Assembly (NCBI GenBank): GCA_946902875.1
Contig: OX336348.1
Location: forward strand, 16,455,741 to 16,519,740
Reading direction: 5' to 3'
Length of the DNA stretch: 64,000 nt
Source of the DNA: Nematopogon swammerdamellus
Taxonomy: Eukaryota > Arthropoda > Insecta > Lepidoptera > Adelidae
The translations under genes and the position numbers were made by a program. Under the pieces are notes generated by a model, which did not search any database, was not told the origin of the DNA, and saw nothing but the letters and a program-made list of their open reading frames with translations. Each line of letters starts with the position of its first letter. Within the stretch, counting starts at the first letter, position 1. Positions 19,013 to 31,515 of the stretch are shown here, piece by piece.

Positions 19013-22000
19013 CTAACGACGCCCATGGACATTTGGTCGTATGCGGGGGTTGCGAATGCCATGCCGGCCTGACAGGTGCCCATTCACGCCCCTCTTGAAG
19101 GACCCGAGACTGTACTTGGGGGGAAATATATGAGCAGGAAGAGCATTCCAGAGTTTACCGGTTCTGTAGAGGAATGATCTGCAGAATCGATTAGTACGCA
19201 TCCGCGGTAAGTCCAGCGTATAGGGATGCAATCCCTGCCCAGTTCATGTGGTGCGGAGATGGAAAGGGGACGGCGGGATTGCGTTAAACAGCTCCTCCGA
19301 GTACTCCCCATGGATTAAGCGATAGAACACACTTAGGGAGCCGACATCCCTACGGTGTTGCAGTGGTTTTAGATCGCGGGACACTGCGGGGTCACCCACT
19401 AGTCGCACGGCTCGACGCTGGATCGAGTCCAGAGGCGCAAGCTGGTATTTGGCAGAGCCATCCCACAGGTGCGAGCAGTACTCCAAGCAGGACCTGATCT
19501 GCGATTTATACAAAAGCAGCCTTTGGTCCGGCGTGAAGTACCGTCGAACCTTATTGAGTACGCCCAGCTTTTTAGAAGCCAGCTTGGCCTTCCCCTCGAT
19601 ATGGCGACGAAAGTTCAAGTCGTGCGACAGTTCGACTCCGAGGACCCCGAGGTGTTCGCTTAATTTAAGCGTCTGGCCTTGGAATGAAGGAGCCGGTGTG
19701 AACGCCGCTCTCTTCGCACTTAACGCGCAAACTTGTGTCTTGGAAGCGTTGAACTCGACCAAATTGCTACGGCCCCATTCGGAAATAGAGCCGAGTGTGT
19801 GTTCGAGCTCAGACACAAGTCTTCGCCTCTTCTCATCCACAATATCCCGACTGGCTGAAGGGTGACTGGTGTAGGATCCGTGTGCCGTACTGTCATCCGC
19901 ATAACAATGTATGTTGCCCAGAGACAGCATATCATTGATATGCAGAAGAAACAGCGTGGGTGACAACACAGATCCTTGTGGTACGCCGGCGTTCACTGAC
20001 ATGGCGTCCGACGAGCAACCGTCCACTAGGACCTGAATGCTACGCCCATGTAGGAAGTTGGCGACCCAGTCACAGAGGCCAGAAGGAAGTCCGTAAGCCG
20101 GCAATTTGCCCAAGAGCGACTTGTGCCAAAGCCGATCAAATGCCTTGGCAATATCAAGGCCAATTGCCAAGTATTTTTCATTTCATTTTTCATTTATTCA
20201 TTTCCATCTTAGGTACCATCGGTACACTTGAGTTCGTCACATTACCTTACATACTATACATTTAGTTTACCAAATTTACAATTGAAACTGTCTGGGTCTA
20301 GCCATGGTAAGGGACTAATAATTAGCAATAATATAGGTACATAACTAAAAATTATAAGAATACAGAGAAAAAAAAAACTGTTTTGTGCATGAAAGGCAAT
20401 TAAAACTAGAGCTAAATTAAAATACTTCGCATCAATAGAATTGTCAAAGGTTAAAAATTCAATTATGTCAATATAAAAAAATATAAAATTAAAATAAAAT
20501 TAAAATAAATTAAAATTCAAAATTAAAATAGGTAGCATCAATTCACCATGACCTTCGAGCGATTCCCCCCAAAGGTGAGTGACGTACGCTAGGAGATCAC
20601 CAGCAGATCGTTTTGGCCGGAAGCCGTATTGCCGATCGCTGATGAGGTCATTCGTCTCCAGGTACTTCATGAGCTGCGTATTGATAATGCGCTCTATCAC
20701 CTTACAGAAAAGGGAGGTAATCGCTATAGGTCGGTAGTTTGACGGGTTTGAGCGGTCACCCTTTTTAGGGACCGCTTGCAAAAACGCAGATTTCCAGGCC
20801 GCCGGCACACGGCAATTGGAGTAGGAGAGACGGAATAGGCGCGTCAGCACTGGGGCCAGCTTGGGAGCACACCTTTTTAACACCAATGCAGGAATCCTAT
20901 CCGGCCCACTCGCCTTCCTGACGTCTAGGGAGAGAAGTTCCGCCCGTACAGTCCGTTGTCGAAACTGCACTTCCGACATGGAGTTCTCACACCTAGGTAT
21001 GGATGGGGGAGTGGCACTCCCATCGTCCAGGTTGGAGTTCCCCGCAAAGAGAGATACCAGTAAGTCGGCTTTCTTCTTTGCGGAGTGGGCAAGTGAGCCT
21101 CCAGGACACTGCAGAGGTGGAAGAGAGGAGCGGCAGAAATTTGACTCGACATATTTAGCGAGAGACCAGAACTCACGGCTCCCAGTTGGATGCTGGTTCA
21201 GTCTATCGCCGATTCTGCCGATGTGGTAAAATTTGGCCCTGGCAATAACCTTTTGCAGGATCTGGAGAGGCGGTTGTATTCCTTCTTCAGTTAGGATGCG
21301 TTCGGATCACGTCCGGCACGAGCGCGCGACCATGCCCGATAAGCTGCGCATTTAGCTGCGACAGCATCAGCACAGTCGCGGCTGTACCATGGTTGGCTTT
21401 TACCACCGAGGTAGACAGAGGCGCTGCGAATAAACATTTCCATTGCCCCCAGAACCACCTCGGCAACGGTATTAGCGCATTGCGACGGATCGCCCGAACT
21501 GAAGCAGATCTCTCTCCAAGGGTAGGATGCGAAGTGTTCTCGCATCCCATCCCAATCTGCTGACGCGTAGTGCCAAATTCGACGCGTTCATCCAGTACGG
21601 GACTGAGGAGGCGAATATGGCACCGTGGACCACACTAAACAATGATCAGAGGAACCCAGCGGGGCTCTCACTGCGACCTTATATCCAGTGGGGTTCGTTG
21701 TCAGCAGAAGATCCAGCAGAGAGGGTTCATGACCGTCTATATCTGGCAGCCTGGTGGGCTGGTCTACCAGTTGAGACAGGTCATGCGTCAGGGCGAAGTC
21801 GTAGGCGGCTCTCCCCGCAAAGTCAGTTCTCCTGGAGCCTAGCCATGCCTCGTGATGGGCATTGAAGTCTCCAAGAAGAACCAAATCCGCGGTAGGGAAC
21901 CGCTCTTGGACTTTGTCTGCCGCTCCACTCAGGTACTCAAATAACCGAGCTGTCTCTGCATCACCAGAGTGCGACCTGTACAGACAGGCGTACACCCGCG

Positions 22001-22332
22001 AGACCGTTCCCAGATCCTCGTGGATCCAAAGTACTGATAGCTCGGAGTCCTCAAGGCAGCGCAGGCGACGACAGCAAATATCTGCCCTGACAAACAAGCA
22101 AACCCCGGCTCGCGACCGGAAGGCTTCTTCCAGGGTGTAGCCGGGGTAGTGCAGGTCGATATATTTGTGATTCCGTCAGGAAAAGCAAGGCCGGCTTCTT
22201 CGTCTCCAGGTGGTGATGGACGGCATTCAAATTGGTATGCAACCCCCGCACGTTGGTCGAGTCAACGCTAAATAGTGGTGTAAGGGTGTGCACCGCTGAT
22301 TGAACCTTTTTTTCCTTTTTTTTCGCTGCCAT
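19013..22332 (-). pseudogene. Endonuclease-reverse transcriptase of the LINE, frameshifted
   Basis: Reads start at ATG 22332 (MAAKKKEKKVQSA). The endonuclease shows NVRGLHTNLNAV, LTES, YACLYRSHSG, LLGDFNAHHEAWLGS and SSDHCL. The linker GKSQPWYSRDCADAV follows. The RT has ASGPDRIPALVLKRC, NYRPIAITSLFCKV, QYGFRPKRSAGDLL, GLDIAKAFDRLWH, GVPQGSVLSPTLF and YADD. The C-terminal domain runs SCLEYCSHLWDGS to WNALPAHIFPPKYSLGSFKR. At least three breaks are visible: a frameshift near 22170, a TGA near 21588 and a shift near 21290, plus the insertion at 20172. Dead copy. Confidence 0.88.
20172..20540 (-). mobile_element. Retroposon 3' fragment inserted in the LINE RT
   Basis: The sister copy at 28040 reads GGTGAATCCTTGGCAATTGG without interruption. 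Here about 370 bp of AT-rich sequence splits that point. The left end has (ATTTC/ATTT)n, the tail of a minus-strand retroposon. No coding part. Confidence 0.8.
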
Positions 22333-22870
22333 GATTTTTGTAAGAGGGAGGGAAAGAGCATGAAAGGGTGGCTGTGGTGATTCACGGGCAAAGCGTGGAC
22401 CCTAGCTTCATCGCTTACTACTCAGGTTAGTGTTGCGCCGATACGGAAGACGGAAAGGCCCCCGGTCCCCCCCGGAAGTGGCCGCCGGAACCCCTACTCC
22501 GGTCACCAACCGGCACGACGGACCACTCCGGGATTATGCGCCGGTTGACCGGGGCAGCCTCTCGCGTTGGTTAGACGCGATTGGGCTCCTGTACTACCAA
22601 GCGGGCGGCCAGCGGAATAACCGTTTAACCGGGTCTCCCTGTCAACCGTGTCGATGCGTCACCTCTGAACAGCGAATCCGCGTCGGGATCACTGGCCTAC
22701 TCCTCACCACAGCCAACCCCACCTGCTACTGGGTCCCCGGGAAGTACACCGGAACACAGCGAACTGTTATGCCGGTGTAATTGTTTCTCCCGGGGTGTAG
22801 TGGCGAACCCAGCCGATCCGAAGATCTCCCACACGCTGATTGCTGTTCATTTGGCACCACCCAGGAGGCA

Positions 22871-23047
22871 CGTGTGACTTTTATATCGGATTTCTATTAT
22901 TAATAATTTTAATTTTAATAGGATTCATTTATTATGTTTCATATTATTTTATTTTCTAAATAGAAAAATTTTAAAATGTGTGAATGTTAGTTTGTGACTT
23001 GTATATGTTATACAAATAAATATTCTATTCTATTCTATTCTATTCTA
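22871..23047 (+). mobile_element. Retroposon tail with (TTCTA)n
   Basis: AT-rich non-coding sequence ending CAAATAAATATTCTATTC and a pure TTCTA pentanucleotide tract. Likely the 3' end of a truncated LINE or SINE. Confidence 0.6.
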
Positions 23048-23799
23048 TCTTCAATGGTTACGTTAGGCGGCGCGGCGTAGGCACCTGCTTGGACGACGAC
23101 GTCGAACTACACTCTGACGATATGTCGCGATCACTACGTAGTAGGTACATTGAGCCACGTCGAAAACAGCAATTTACTTTACTTCGCGGTCGTTAACTGA
23201 CACATTCGTCGCGGTAGTGAACTGAACTGAACTTATTTATTATTAGGCGTTCTGTTTCATAGAACGTAGACATGCTTGATTTTATTTTTAGAAAAAGAAC
23301 TCTTATTTCCAATGAAATAAGACTCACTATAGGTCCCCAAAGGCAAACCAACCACATAAATTGATTCCATTTTTGCAATATACCGTTTGTTTTTATTATA
23401 AATGCCAAAAAGAACCACATAAATTGGTTCCACTTTGCGATATACAGTTTGTTTTTATTATATAATGCCAAAAAGAACCAGATATCTTGGCTCTGTTTTG
23501 ATAAATACTTTTAGCGTAATTCATTAAAAACAAAAAAGTCCATCTCGCTTGGATCTTTTACGCAAAAAAAAAATCTGACCAGTTACCAAGTAGCATAATT
23601 CTTTTCTGCTGTTGCGATATACCTCAATTGGGAGGATGGTTCTTAGACGAATGTGTAGAAACCTATTAGTATCATACCAAGTAGCCTGCCTGGGTCTTTT
23701 CTGCAAAAAATAGAGGGTTGATTAGCTCTCGATTGGTATATTTAACTCATTTTTAACCAATTTGTGGGTTGGTGCCTTTTGGCATTTATATGGTAAATT
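23048..23799. other. No gene; short tandem duplication 23350-23490
   Basis: Two diverged units of about 77 bp share CCACATAAATTG(A/G)TTCCA, TATAC(C/A)GTTTG and AATGCCAAAAAGAACC. Nothing else recognisable. Confidence 0.55.
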
Positions 23800-24358
23800 T
23801 TCTGAAGAAGTTGTTATACAAAATAGGTATTTTCAAATTTCTGCCTATTCGAAATCGAAATTTTCCTAGATAATGTTGCATGTATACTCTTATTAATATA
23901 TAATATCATATTCCGAAGGAATTTCGGACGGAGCAATTTTTCACAGCGAATTATTGCCGAAAATCTGTAAAGGTGTGATCGATATGGAAAATTTCCTAGA
24001 TAATTGTCAAAAGCGATATATTTAAATAAATTAAGACATATAAAAAAATTAAAATTGACAGAGCAATTTTTCTGAAGAAGTTGTGATACAAAATAGATAT
24101 TTTCAAATTTCTGCCTATTAGAAATCGAAATTTTCCTAGATAATGTTAATATATACTCTTATTAATATATAATATCATATACCGAAGGAATTTCGGACGG
24201 AGCAATTTTTCATCAGCAGTTATAAGCGATTTTCATTTTTAGGCATTCATTCATTTTAATACCTAACTTCCAAACATCAAAAATCCTAGATAATTTGTCA
24301 AACGTATATTTTAAACCCTACTCTATCACACTGCAAAGTTTCAGCGACAGAGGAATTA
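23800..24358. repeat. Right long inverted terminal repeat of the 10.3-kb segment
   Basis: Reverse complement of 14045-14715 with indels. It contains GGACGGAGCAATTTTTC twice and ends TTCAGCGACAGAGGAATTA at about 24358. The flanks on both sides are A/C-rich LINE inter-ORF-like sequence. Confidence 0.85.
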
Positions 24359-24537
24359 GTCCGAAGAGCCCATACAAGGAATTTCCTCGTTTCCTGGACT
24401 AAATGCACTACCCTACAAAATTAACCAACCAAGCAATATTCTACATGCTGCAAAACGAACTACACACATATCACGAACAAAAAAGGTCAAAGGCACTACC
24501 TGTTTACTTACTTAATAAACAAACAAACAAAAAAACA

Positions 24538-25354
24538 ACGTCGTAATACAAAATATACGCAGCGTAAGACGAAATTTAGACTATTTTAAGATATACTTAT
24601 CCAGGCTACGTTTTCAACCCGATATCTTAATATTAACGGAATGGTGGTTAACTAAGGACATACTACGATTTGACATCCCTGGCTACGACTATCATGCTAC
24701 TAAGAAATATATAAACCAAAACAACGGGATCATAGTGTTCACAAAAAACACGCTAAAAGTAAAGATCGAGGAACCAAACTTAAACGACGCCGATTGTTTG
24801 TTGCTGCAAATTGGATCTGAGCTAACTATTGCAGCAGTATATCGTCCCCCAAGCTGCACAAACATCGATCCATTTCTACTTTCTCTTGATTTAGTGCTAA
24901 AAAGTATAAAAACACCCAGCAAATGTATCGTAGGGGACATAAATATCGACATAAAAACAGAAAGCACTGACCGAAATAAAAGCAACTACCTAGACATGAC
25001 CGCGTACCACGGATACTTCCCAGCATACACTTACCCTACACATGACTCAAACTGTCTAGACCACTTATAATAAACTCAAAACAGTCTACGCTGTCGATTG
25101 TATGCCAGTCCGATATAACTGATCACTACACCACTATGTTTGGAATAAACTTAAAAACAAATCCTACGAATCAAGTACAAAAATATAAGACAATCGCTAA
25201 AATAAACTATGAAAAATTAAAACTGGACCTAGATATCAATGATTGGAGCGAGCTATATCTAGTGAACGATGTAAACAATGCCACTAACTATTTTACAAGC
25301 ACACTTTTAAAACAAATTGAGAGCCACAAAACTTACAAAAATATAACAAACTAG
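24538..25354 (+). pseudogene. LINE endonuclease domain, continuation of the split element
   Basis: An open frame without ATG from 24538: VIQNIRSVRRNLDYFKIYLS, then DILILTEWW with the catalytic Glu, IVFTKN, AAVYRPPSC, VGDINIDI and DSNCLDHL to the stop at 25070. One frameshift near 25065 leads into QSDITDHYTTMFG (the SDH box) and a Lys/Asn-rich linker that ends at the Helitron-like junction at 25351. No reverse transcriptase follows. Its AT-rich codon use and spacer style match the ORF1 at 12528, so it is probably the other half of that LINE. Confidence 0.78.
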
Positions 25355-25384
25355 CTGAGCCCGCGGCTCCGCTCGCGTGAAATT

Positions 25385-27994
25385 CGCATTTCAAAGAAGA
25401 CAGTAAGTAACTATGGGCGAGGCCGAAGGCCGAGCTGCGTTCAGGAAGTCGATAAATCATATCTAAGAAAGTAAGTACGAGTAAGGGCGAGGCCGAAGGC
25501 AAGCTGCGTTAAGGTAAACGACAAACCTTGTCAAATAAAGTAAGTAACTAACGGCGAGGCCGAAGGCCGAGCTGCGTTCAGGAAGACCATGAACCTTCTC
25601 GAAGACAGTAAGTAACTGAGGGCGAGGCCGAAGGCCGAGCTGCGTTCAGGAAGACTATAAACCTTATCGAAGAAAGTAAGTAACTAAGGGCGAGGCCGAA
25701 GGCCGAGCTGCGTTCAGAAAGACCATGAACCTTCACGAAGACAGTAAGTAACTGAGGGCGAGGCCGAAGGCCGACCTGCGTTCAGGAAGGCGATAAACCT
25801 TATCTAAGAAAGTATGTAACTAAGGGCGAGGCCGAAGGCCGAGCTGCGTTCAGAAAACTATAAACCTTCTCGAAGAAAGTAAGTAACTGAAAGCGAGGCC
25901 GAAGGCCGAGCTACGTTCAGGAATACCATAAACCTTCTCAAAGAAAGTAAGTAACTAAGGGCAAGGCCGAAGGCCGAGCTGCGTTCAGGAAGACTATAAA
26001 CTTTCTCAAAGAAAGTAAGTAACTGAAAGCAAGGCCGAAGGCCGAGCTACGTTCAGGAAGACCATAAACCTTCTCAAAGAAAGTAAGTAACAAAGGGCGA
26101 GGCCGAAGGCCGAGCTGCGTTCAGGAAGACGATAAACCTTATCTAAGAAAGTAAGTAATTAAGGGCGAGGCCGAAGGCCGAGCTACGATCAGGAAGACCA
26201 TAAACCTTCTCGAAGAAAATAAGTAACTGAAAGCGAGGCCGAAGGCCGAGCTACGTTCAGGAAGACCATAAACCTTCTCAAAGAAAGTAAGTAACAAAGG
26301 GCGAGGCCGAAGGCCGAGCTGCGTTCAGGAAGACGATAAACCTTATCTAAGAAAGTAAGTAATTAAGGGCGAGGCCGAAGGCCGAGCTACGATCAGGAAG
26401 ACCATAAACCTTCTCGAAGAAAATAAGTAACTGAGGGCGAGGCCAAAGGCCGAGCTGCGTTCAGGAAGGCTATAAACCTTCTCGAAGAAAGTAAGTAATT
26501 AAGAGCGAGGCCGAAGGCCGAGCTTCGTTCAGGAAGGCGACAAACCTTATCTAAGAAAGTATGTAACTAAGGGCGAGGCCGAAGGCCGAGCTGCGTTCAG
26601 AAAAACTATACACCTTCTCGAAGAAAGTAAGTAAGTGAAACCGAGGCCGAAGGCCGAGCTACGTTCAGGAATACCATAAACCTTCTCAAAGAAAGTAAGT
26701 AATTAAGGGCGAGGCCGAAGGCCGAGCTGCGTTCAGGAAGACTATAAACCTTATCGAAGAAAGTTTGTAACCAAATAAGGGCGAGGCCGAAGGCCGAGCT
26801 GCATTGAGAAAGACTATAAACCTTCTCGAAGAAAGTAAGTAACTGAAAGCGAGGCCGAAGGCCGAGCTACGTTCAGGAAGACCATAAACCTTCTCAATGA
26901 AAGTAAGTAACAAAGGGCGAGGCCGAAGGCCGAGCTGCGTTCAGGAAGACGATAAACCTTATCTAAGAAAGTAAGTAATTAAGAGCGAGGCCGAAGGCCG
27001 AGCTACGTTCAGCAAGACTATAAACCTTCTCGAAGAAAGTAAGTAACTGAGGGCGAGGCCGAAGGCCGAGCGGCGTTCAAGAAGACGATAAACCTTCTCG
27101 AAAAAGTAAGTAACTGAGGGCGAGGCATAATACCGACCTGCGTTCAGAAAGACTATAAACCTTCTCAAAGTAAGTAAGTAACTAACGGCGAGGCCGAAGG
27201 CCGAGCTGCGTTCAGGAAGACCATGAAACTTCTCGAAGACAGTAAGTAACTGAGGGCGAGGCCGAAGGCCGAGCTGCGTTCAGGAAGACTATAAACCTTA
27301 TCGAAGAAAGTAAGTAACTAAGGGCGAGGCCGAAGGCCGAGCTGCGTTCAGAAAGACCATGAACCTTCACGAAGACAGTAAGTAACTGAGGGCGAGGCCG
27401 AAGGCCGAGCTGCGTTCAGGAAGGCGATAAACCTTATCTAAGAAAGTATGTAACTAAGGGCGAGGCCGAAGGCCGAGCTGCGTTCAGAAAACTATAAACC
27501 TTCTCGAAGAAAGTAAGTAATTAAGGGCGAGGCCGAAGGCCGAGCTGCGTTCAGGAAGACTATAATCCTTATCGAAGAAAGTATGTAACTAAGGGCGAGG
27601 CCGAAGGCCGAGCTGCATTCAGAAAGACTATAAACCTTCTCGAAGAAAGTAAGTAACTGAAAGCGAGGCCGAAGGCCGAGCTACGTTCAGGAAGACCATA
27701 AACCTTCTCAAAGAAAGTAAGTAACAAAGGGCGAGGCCGAAGGCCGAGCTGCGTTCAGGAAGACGATAAACCTTATCTAAGAAAGTAAGTAATTAAGGGT
27801 GAGGCCGAAGGCCGAGCTACGTTCAGGAAGACCATAAACCTTCTCGAAGAAAGTAAGTAACTGAGGGCGAGGCCGAAGGCCGAGCTGCGTTCAGGAAGAC
27901 TATAAACCTTCTCGAAGAAAGTAAGTAACTGAGGGCGAGGCCGAAGGCCGAGCGGCGTTCAGGAAGACTATACACGTTCTCGAAGAAAGTAAGT
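25385..27994 (+). repeat. 68-bp tandem array A, about 38 units
   Basis: Units contain GCGAGGCCGAAGGCCGAGCT, GTTCAGGAAGAC, TAAACCTT and AAAGTAAGTAAC. The period is 68 bp with few indels. Higher-order blocks repeat, for example 25540-25860 against 27170-27500. Every unit has the hexamer GTAAGT, and the GGCC...GGCC core is palindromic. Open frames across it are artefacts. Confidence 0.95.
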
Positions 27995-28057
27995 GGTGAT
28001 CTCCTAGCGTACGTCACTCACCTTTGGGGGGAATCGCTTGAAGGACATGGTGAATCC

Positions 28058-29199
28058 TTGGCAATTGGCCTCGATATTGCCAAGGCATTCGATAGGGTTT
28101 GGCACAAATCGCTCCTGGGCAAGCTTCCGGCGTACGGACTTCCTTCTGGCCTCTGCGACTGGGTCGCCGACTTCCTACATAGGCGTAGCATTCAGGTCCT
28201 AGTGGACGGTTGCTCGTCCGACGCCATGTCAGTGAATGACGGCGTACCGCAGGGATCTGTGCTGTCACCCACACTGTTTCTTCTGCATATCAATGACATG
28301 CTGCCACTCGGCAACATACATTGTTATGCGGATGACAGTACAGCACACGGATCCTATACCAGTCACCCTTCAGCCAGACAAGAAGTTGTGGATGAAAAGA
28401 GACGAAGACTTGTGTCTGAACTCGAACAAACGCTTCGGTCTATTTCCGAATGGGGCCGTAGCAATTTGGTCGAGTTCAACGCTTCAAAAACACAAGTTTG
28501 CGCGTTCAGTGCGAAGAGAGCGGCGTTCACACCAGCTCCTTCCTTCCCAGGCACGTCGCTTAAATTAAGCGACCACCTCGGGGTCCTCGGAGTCGAACTG
28601 TCGCACGACCTAGCTTTTTTGAGGCCAAGCTGGCCTCAAAAAAGCTAGGCGTACTCAATAAGGTTCGACGGTACTTCACGCCGGGCCAAAGGCTGCTTCT
28701 GTATAAATCGCAAATTAGGTCCTGCTTGGAGTACTGCTCGCACCTGTGGGATGGCACAGCCAAATACCAGCTTGCGCCTTTGGACTCGATCCAGCGTCGA
28801 GCCGTGCGACTAGTGGATGACCCCGGCGTGTCCCGCGATCTAGAACCGCTGCAACTTCGTACGGATGTCGGCGCCCTAAGCGTGTTCTATCGCTTATTCC
28901 ACGGGGAGTGCTCGGAGGAGCTGTTTAACGCGATTCCGGCGTCCCCTTTCCACCTCCGTACAACGCGCACTGGGCAGGGATTGCATCCCTATACGCTGGA
29001 CTTACCGCGGATGCGTACAAATCGGTTCTGCAGATCCTTTCTCCACAGAACCGGCAAACTCTGGAACGCTCTACCTGCCCACATATTTCCCCCCAAGTAT
29101 AGTCTCGGGTCCTTCAAGAGAGGCGTGAATGGGCACCTGTCAGGCCGGCATGGCATTCGCAGCCCCCGCCTGCGTCCGAATGTCCATGGGCGTCGCTAG
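28058..29199 (+). pseudogene. LINE reverse transcriptase C-half, disrupted
   Basis: Frame one (28058-28648) gives AIGLDIAKAFDRVWHKSLLG, GVPQGSVLSPTLF, YADDSTAHG and EFNASKTQVCAFS, then derails in a hairpin at 28609. Frame two (28726-29199) gives MEYCSHLWDGTAKYQLAPLD and on to WNALPAHIFPPKYSLGSFKR. Apart from the hairpin lesion the copy is close to the family sequence, so the break is recent. Confidence 0.88.
28609..28649. repeat. Perfect hairpin inside the LINE
   Basis: CTAGCTTTTTTGAGGCC (28610-28626) is followed by a 5-base loop and its exact reverse complement (28632-28648). The pairing can extend one base into the loop. The downstream arm is normal LINE sequence (CCAAGCTGGC...AAAAAGCT). 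The upstream arm replaces the normal bases encoding FRRHIEGKA. Confidence 0.93.
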
Positions 29200-29260
29200 A
29201 CACCTTATGGGTGACTCGGCGCCACATGTCGCGCTTAGTATAAAAAAATAAAATAAAAAA

Positions 29261-29440
29261 AAGTAATTAAGGGCGAGGCCGAAGGCCGAGCTGCATTCAG
29301 AAAGACCATGAACCTTCTCGAAGACAGTAAGTAACTGAGGGCGAGGCCGAAGGCCGAGCTGCGTTCAGGAAGGCGATAAACCTTATCTAAGAATGTAAGT
29401 AATTAAGGGCGAGGCCGAAGGCCGAGCTACGTTCAGGAAG
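29261..29440 (+). repeat. 68-bp array A, continuation
   Basis: About two and a half further units with the same GGCCGAAGGCC core and GTAAGTAA motifs after the LINE insertion. Confidence 0.92.
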
Positions 29441-30627
29441 ACCATAAGACCATAATATTACATAAAAAAAAAACAAAAACTTTCATACAAAGTCGTCGTC
29501 CCCATTTCCCCCCTTAAAGTTGTAATTTCCAAAAAATCCTTAACGGATTCTTACGTTATGAAATAAACCTATGTTCCAAATTTCAGCTTTCTAGACTTAG
29601 TAGTTTCAGCTGTGCGTTAATAGATCAGTCAGTCAGGACAAACAATTTTATAAGTATAGATATCTACTCTTTATTCTACTCGTATCTTCTACCAAAAGCA
29701 TCTATCTACACTACACCAACGCAACGCAACAGAACTGCTAACGCCATATATTACGACCACTCGACACTAAATTCCGTTTTCTTTGATACTGCTCAACCCT
29801 AAGGCTATTTAACTTTATGGTATATAGCCTACTATAGTGAGCCTGAAGAACTACTCTTTACATTGGTGTAAACCGCATAAAAATCTGTTAAGTGGTTCCG
29901 AGTTTACCTCAAACATACATACATACATGCAAACAGACGTTTCCTTTTATAAGAAGTAGAGATAGAGAAAAGAACATAGAGATTAAATTATCCTCCCTTC
30001 CCCTCTCCCCGCGGACTCCTCCCCCGTACCTCAACCCCACTCTTCAAAACCACCCCCAGTATGGATAAAATTATTTAAAATCATTTAAAATCCTAAAACC
30101 TAATTTTGAAATCCCCTATTTTAATTTAAGGGTTGATTTAGCAAAAACGCTGAAACACGTAATTCTTTATTTTATACCAAAAGCCTAAATATGAATTTTC
30201 ATATCCCTAACTTGAGAAATGATGGGTTCCCCATACATTCTTTCATCCCTTATTTCACCCCATTAAGGGTTGTTTTTTTGAGACAAAAGGTAGTCTATGT
30301 TCTTCCTCAGGATGCAATTCAGCTCCAAAATTTCATAAAATCCTAAAATCTAATTTTGAAATCAACCCCTATTTTAATTTAAGGGTTGATTTAGCAAAAA
30401 CGCTGAAACACGCATTTCTTTATTTCATACCAAAAGCCCAAATATAAATTGTCAAATCCCTAACTTAAGAAATGCTGAGTTCCCCATACAAACTTTCATC
30501 CCCTATTTCACCCCCTTAAGGGTTGTTTTTTGAGACAAAAAGTAGCCTATGTCCGTCCTCGGGATGCAATTCATCCCCGTGCAATATTTTATCGAAATCT
30601 GTTCAGCGGTTTAGGCGTGAAAAGGTA

Positions 30628-30663
<36 letters not shown>

Positions 30664-31279
30664 CAGAGTTACTTTCGAATTTATAATATTAGTATGGATT
30701 CGCAACAAATCTTAAAACCTTGGCGTGGCGGCCGGCGCTGCAGGCTCGCGTCGCCGCGCGCTTCCGCGCGTCGCCGCGCGTGGCCGCCCGCCCGCGTGCC
30801 TATGCTAGAGTCGAGTAGGTGAGTAGAGTGGGGAGAGCGGGGAGCGCGCGGCGCCGCGCGCGGCCGCTCGATCTTTTCGAACTTTTCAAGCGATATTGGT
30901 CTTTTTTTTTATGTAAGTAGATAAAGTTTAAAATTATTTCACACCGAAAGTGCGCGCCGCGCCCCGCCGCGCCGCTGCCGTCCCAGTGTGGATTGAGCCT
31001 AAGGGATAAGAACAAGATGCCGTGCTAAAGGGTGACAGGCTAGCCACCTCTCACCTTGGCACGGTACTTCCACCGAGGTGGGTATTTGTGCCTTACTTGC
31101 TGCTTTATCGATTGAATCTTGTTCTAATGCTTTGCGAAACGTGGTGGTTGGTGTTGTGCTGTAATTTACCAGAGTTCGTGCAGCACAACAACGATTACTC
31201 TGATTACCCCGATTGTCGGGATTCAGCGTGTGTGATATGTATGTATGTATGTATGTAGTTATCTCTCTTCGACAGTTAC
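29441..31279. other. Dispersed non-coding repeats, no gene
   Basis: 29450-29660 is an inverted relative of 54140-54300 (TTTCAGCTTTCTAGACTTAG against its reverse complement). 30055-30560 holds a tandem duplication of about 240 bp (AATTTAAGGGTTGATTTAGC twice). 30629-30662 is (CAGA)n. 30716-30990 is very GC-rich with CGCGCG runs. (ATGT)n is near 31240. No coding evidence. Confidence 0.7.
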
Positions 31280-31515
31280 TAATAATAATAACCCCCTCGA
31301 GTTTGGGCTCATTTGCTTGGTTTGGACAAGTACTCCATACTTCCACCAATACACTTGGTGACGACGGTCTGATGATGGAGACAGGAGGTGGGCCTTCGTC
31401 TAATCAAATGAGCCCAAACTCGAGGGGGTTACTACTAGTAACGGTTGAAGAGTTCAACTGTCAATCTCCTGACACCATCAGACCGTCGTCGTCACCAAGT
31501 TTATTGGTGGAAATG
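31280..31515. repeat. Minisatellite of about 128 bp, left block with an inversion
   Basis: One unit on each strand: CTCGAGTTTGGGCTCATTTG at 31296 and its reverse complement near 31405. Units continue at 32400-32830 and 34937-35070. Confidence 0.82.

Larger units (their letters stand above)
18948..22870 (-). mobile_element. Near full-length CR1/Jockey-type LINE with one insertion
   Basis: Minus strand. About 530 bp of GC-rich 5' UTR runs from about 22870, the coding region is 22332-19013, and the 3' UTR is short, ending in an A-tract at 18948-18972. An insert of about 370 bp interrupts the RT. Shorter copies of the family are at 15640 and 27995, and a relative is at 32831. Confidence 0.88.
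27995..29260 (+). mobile_element. 5'-truncated CR1/Jockey-type LINE inserted in array A
   Basis: Starts in the RT, ends with a 3' UTR and A-rich tail at 29241-29260. Flanked by AAGT (27991-27994 and 29261-29264), a minimal target duplication. The array resumes exactly after it. Confidence 0.9.
25351..29440 (-). mobile_element. Helitron-like element carrying a 68-bp repeat array (array A)
   Basis: Read on the minus strand the end is CGCGGGCTCAGCTAG followed by T at 25350, the CTRR-T type of 3' terminus with a GC-rich hairpin just before it (CGCGAGCGGAGCCGCG). The rest is a tandem array. No Rep/helicase is present. The far end past 29440 is not defined. Confidence 0.55.

Noticed and set aside
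25385..29440. CRISPR-like array of regularly spaced repeats
   Set aside because: The whole 68-bp unit repeats with no unique spacers, the genome is eukaryotic, and no cas genes exist. It is a satellite array.
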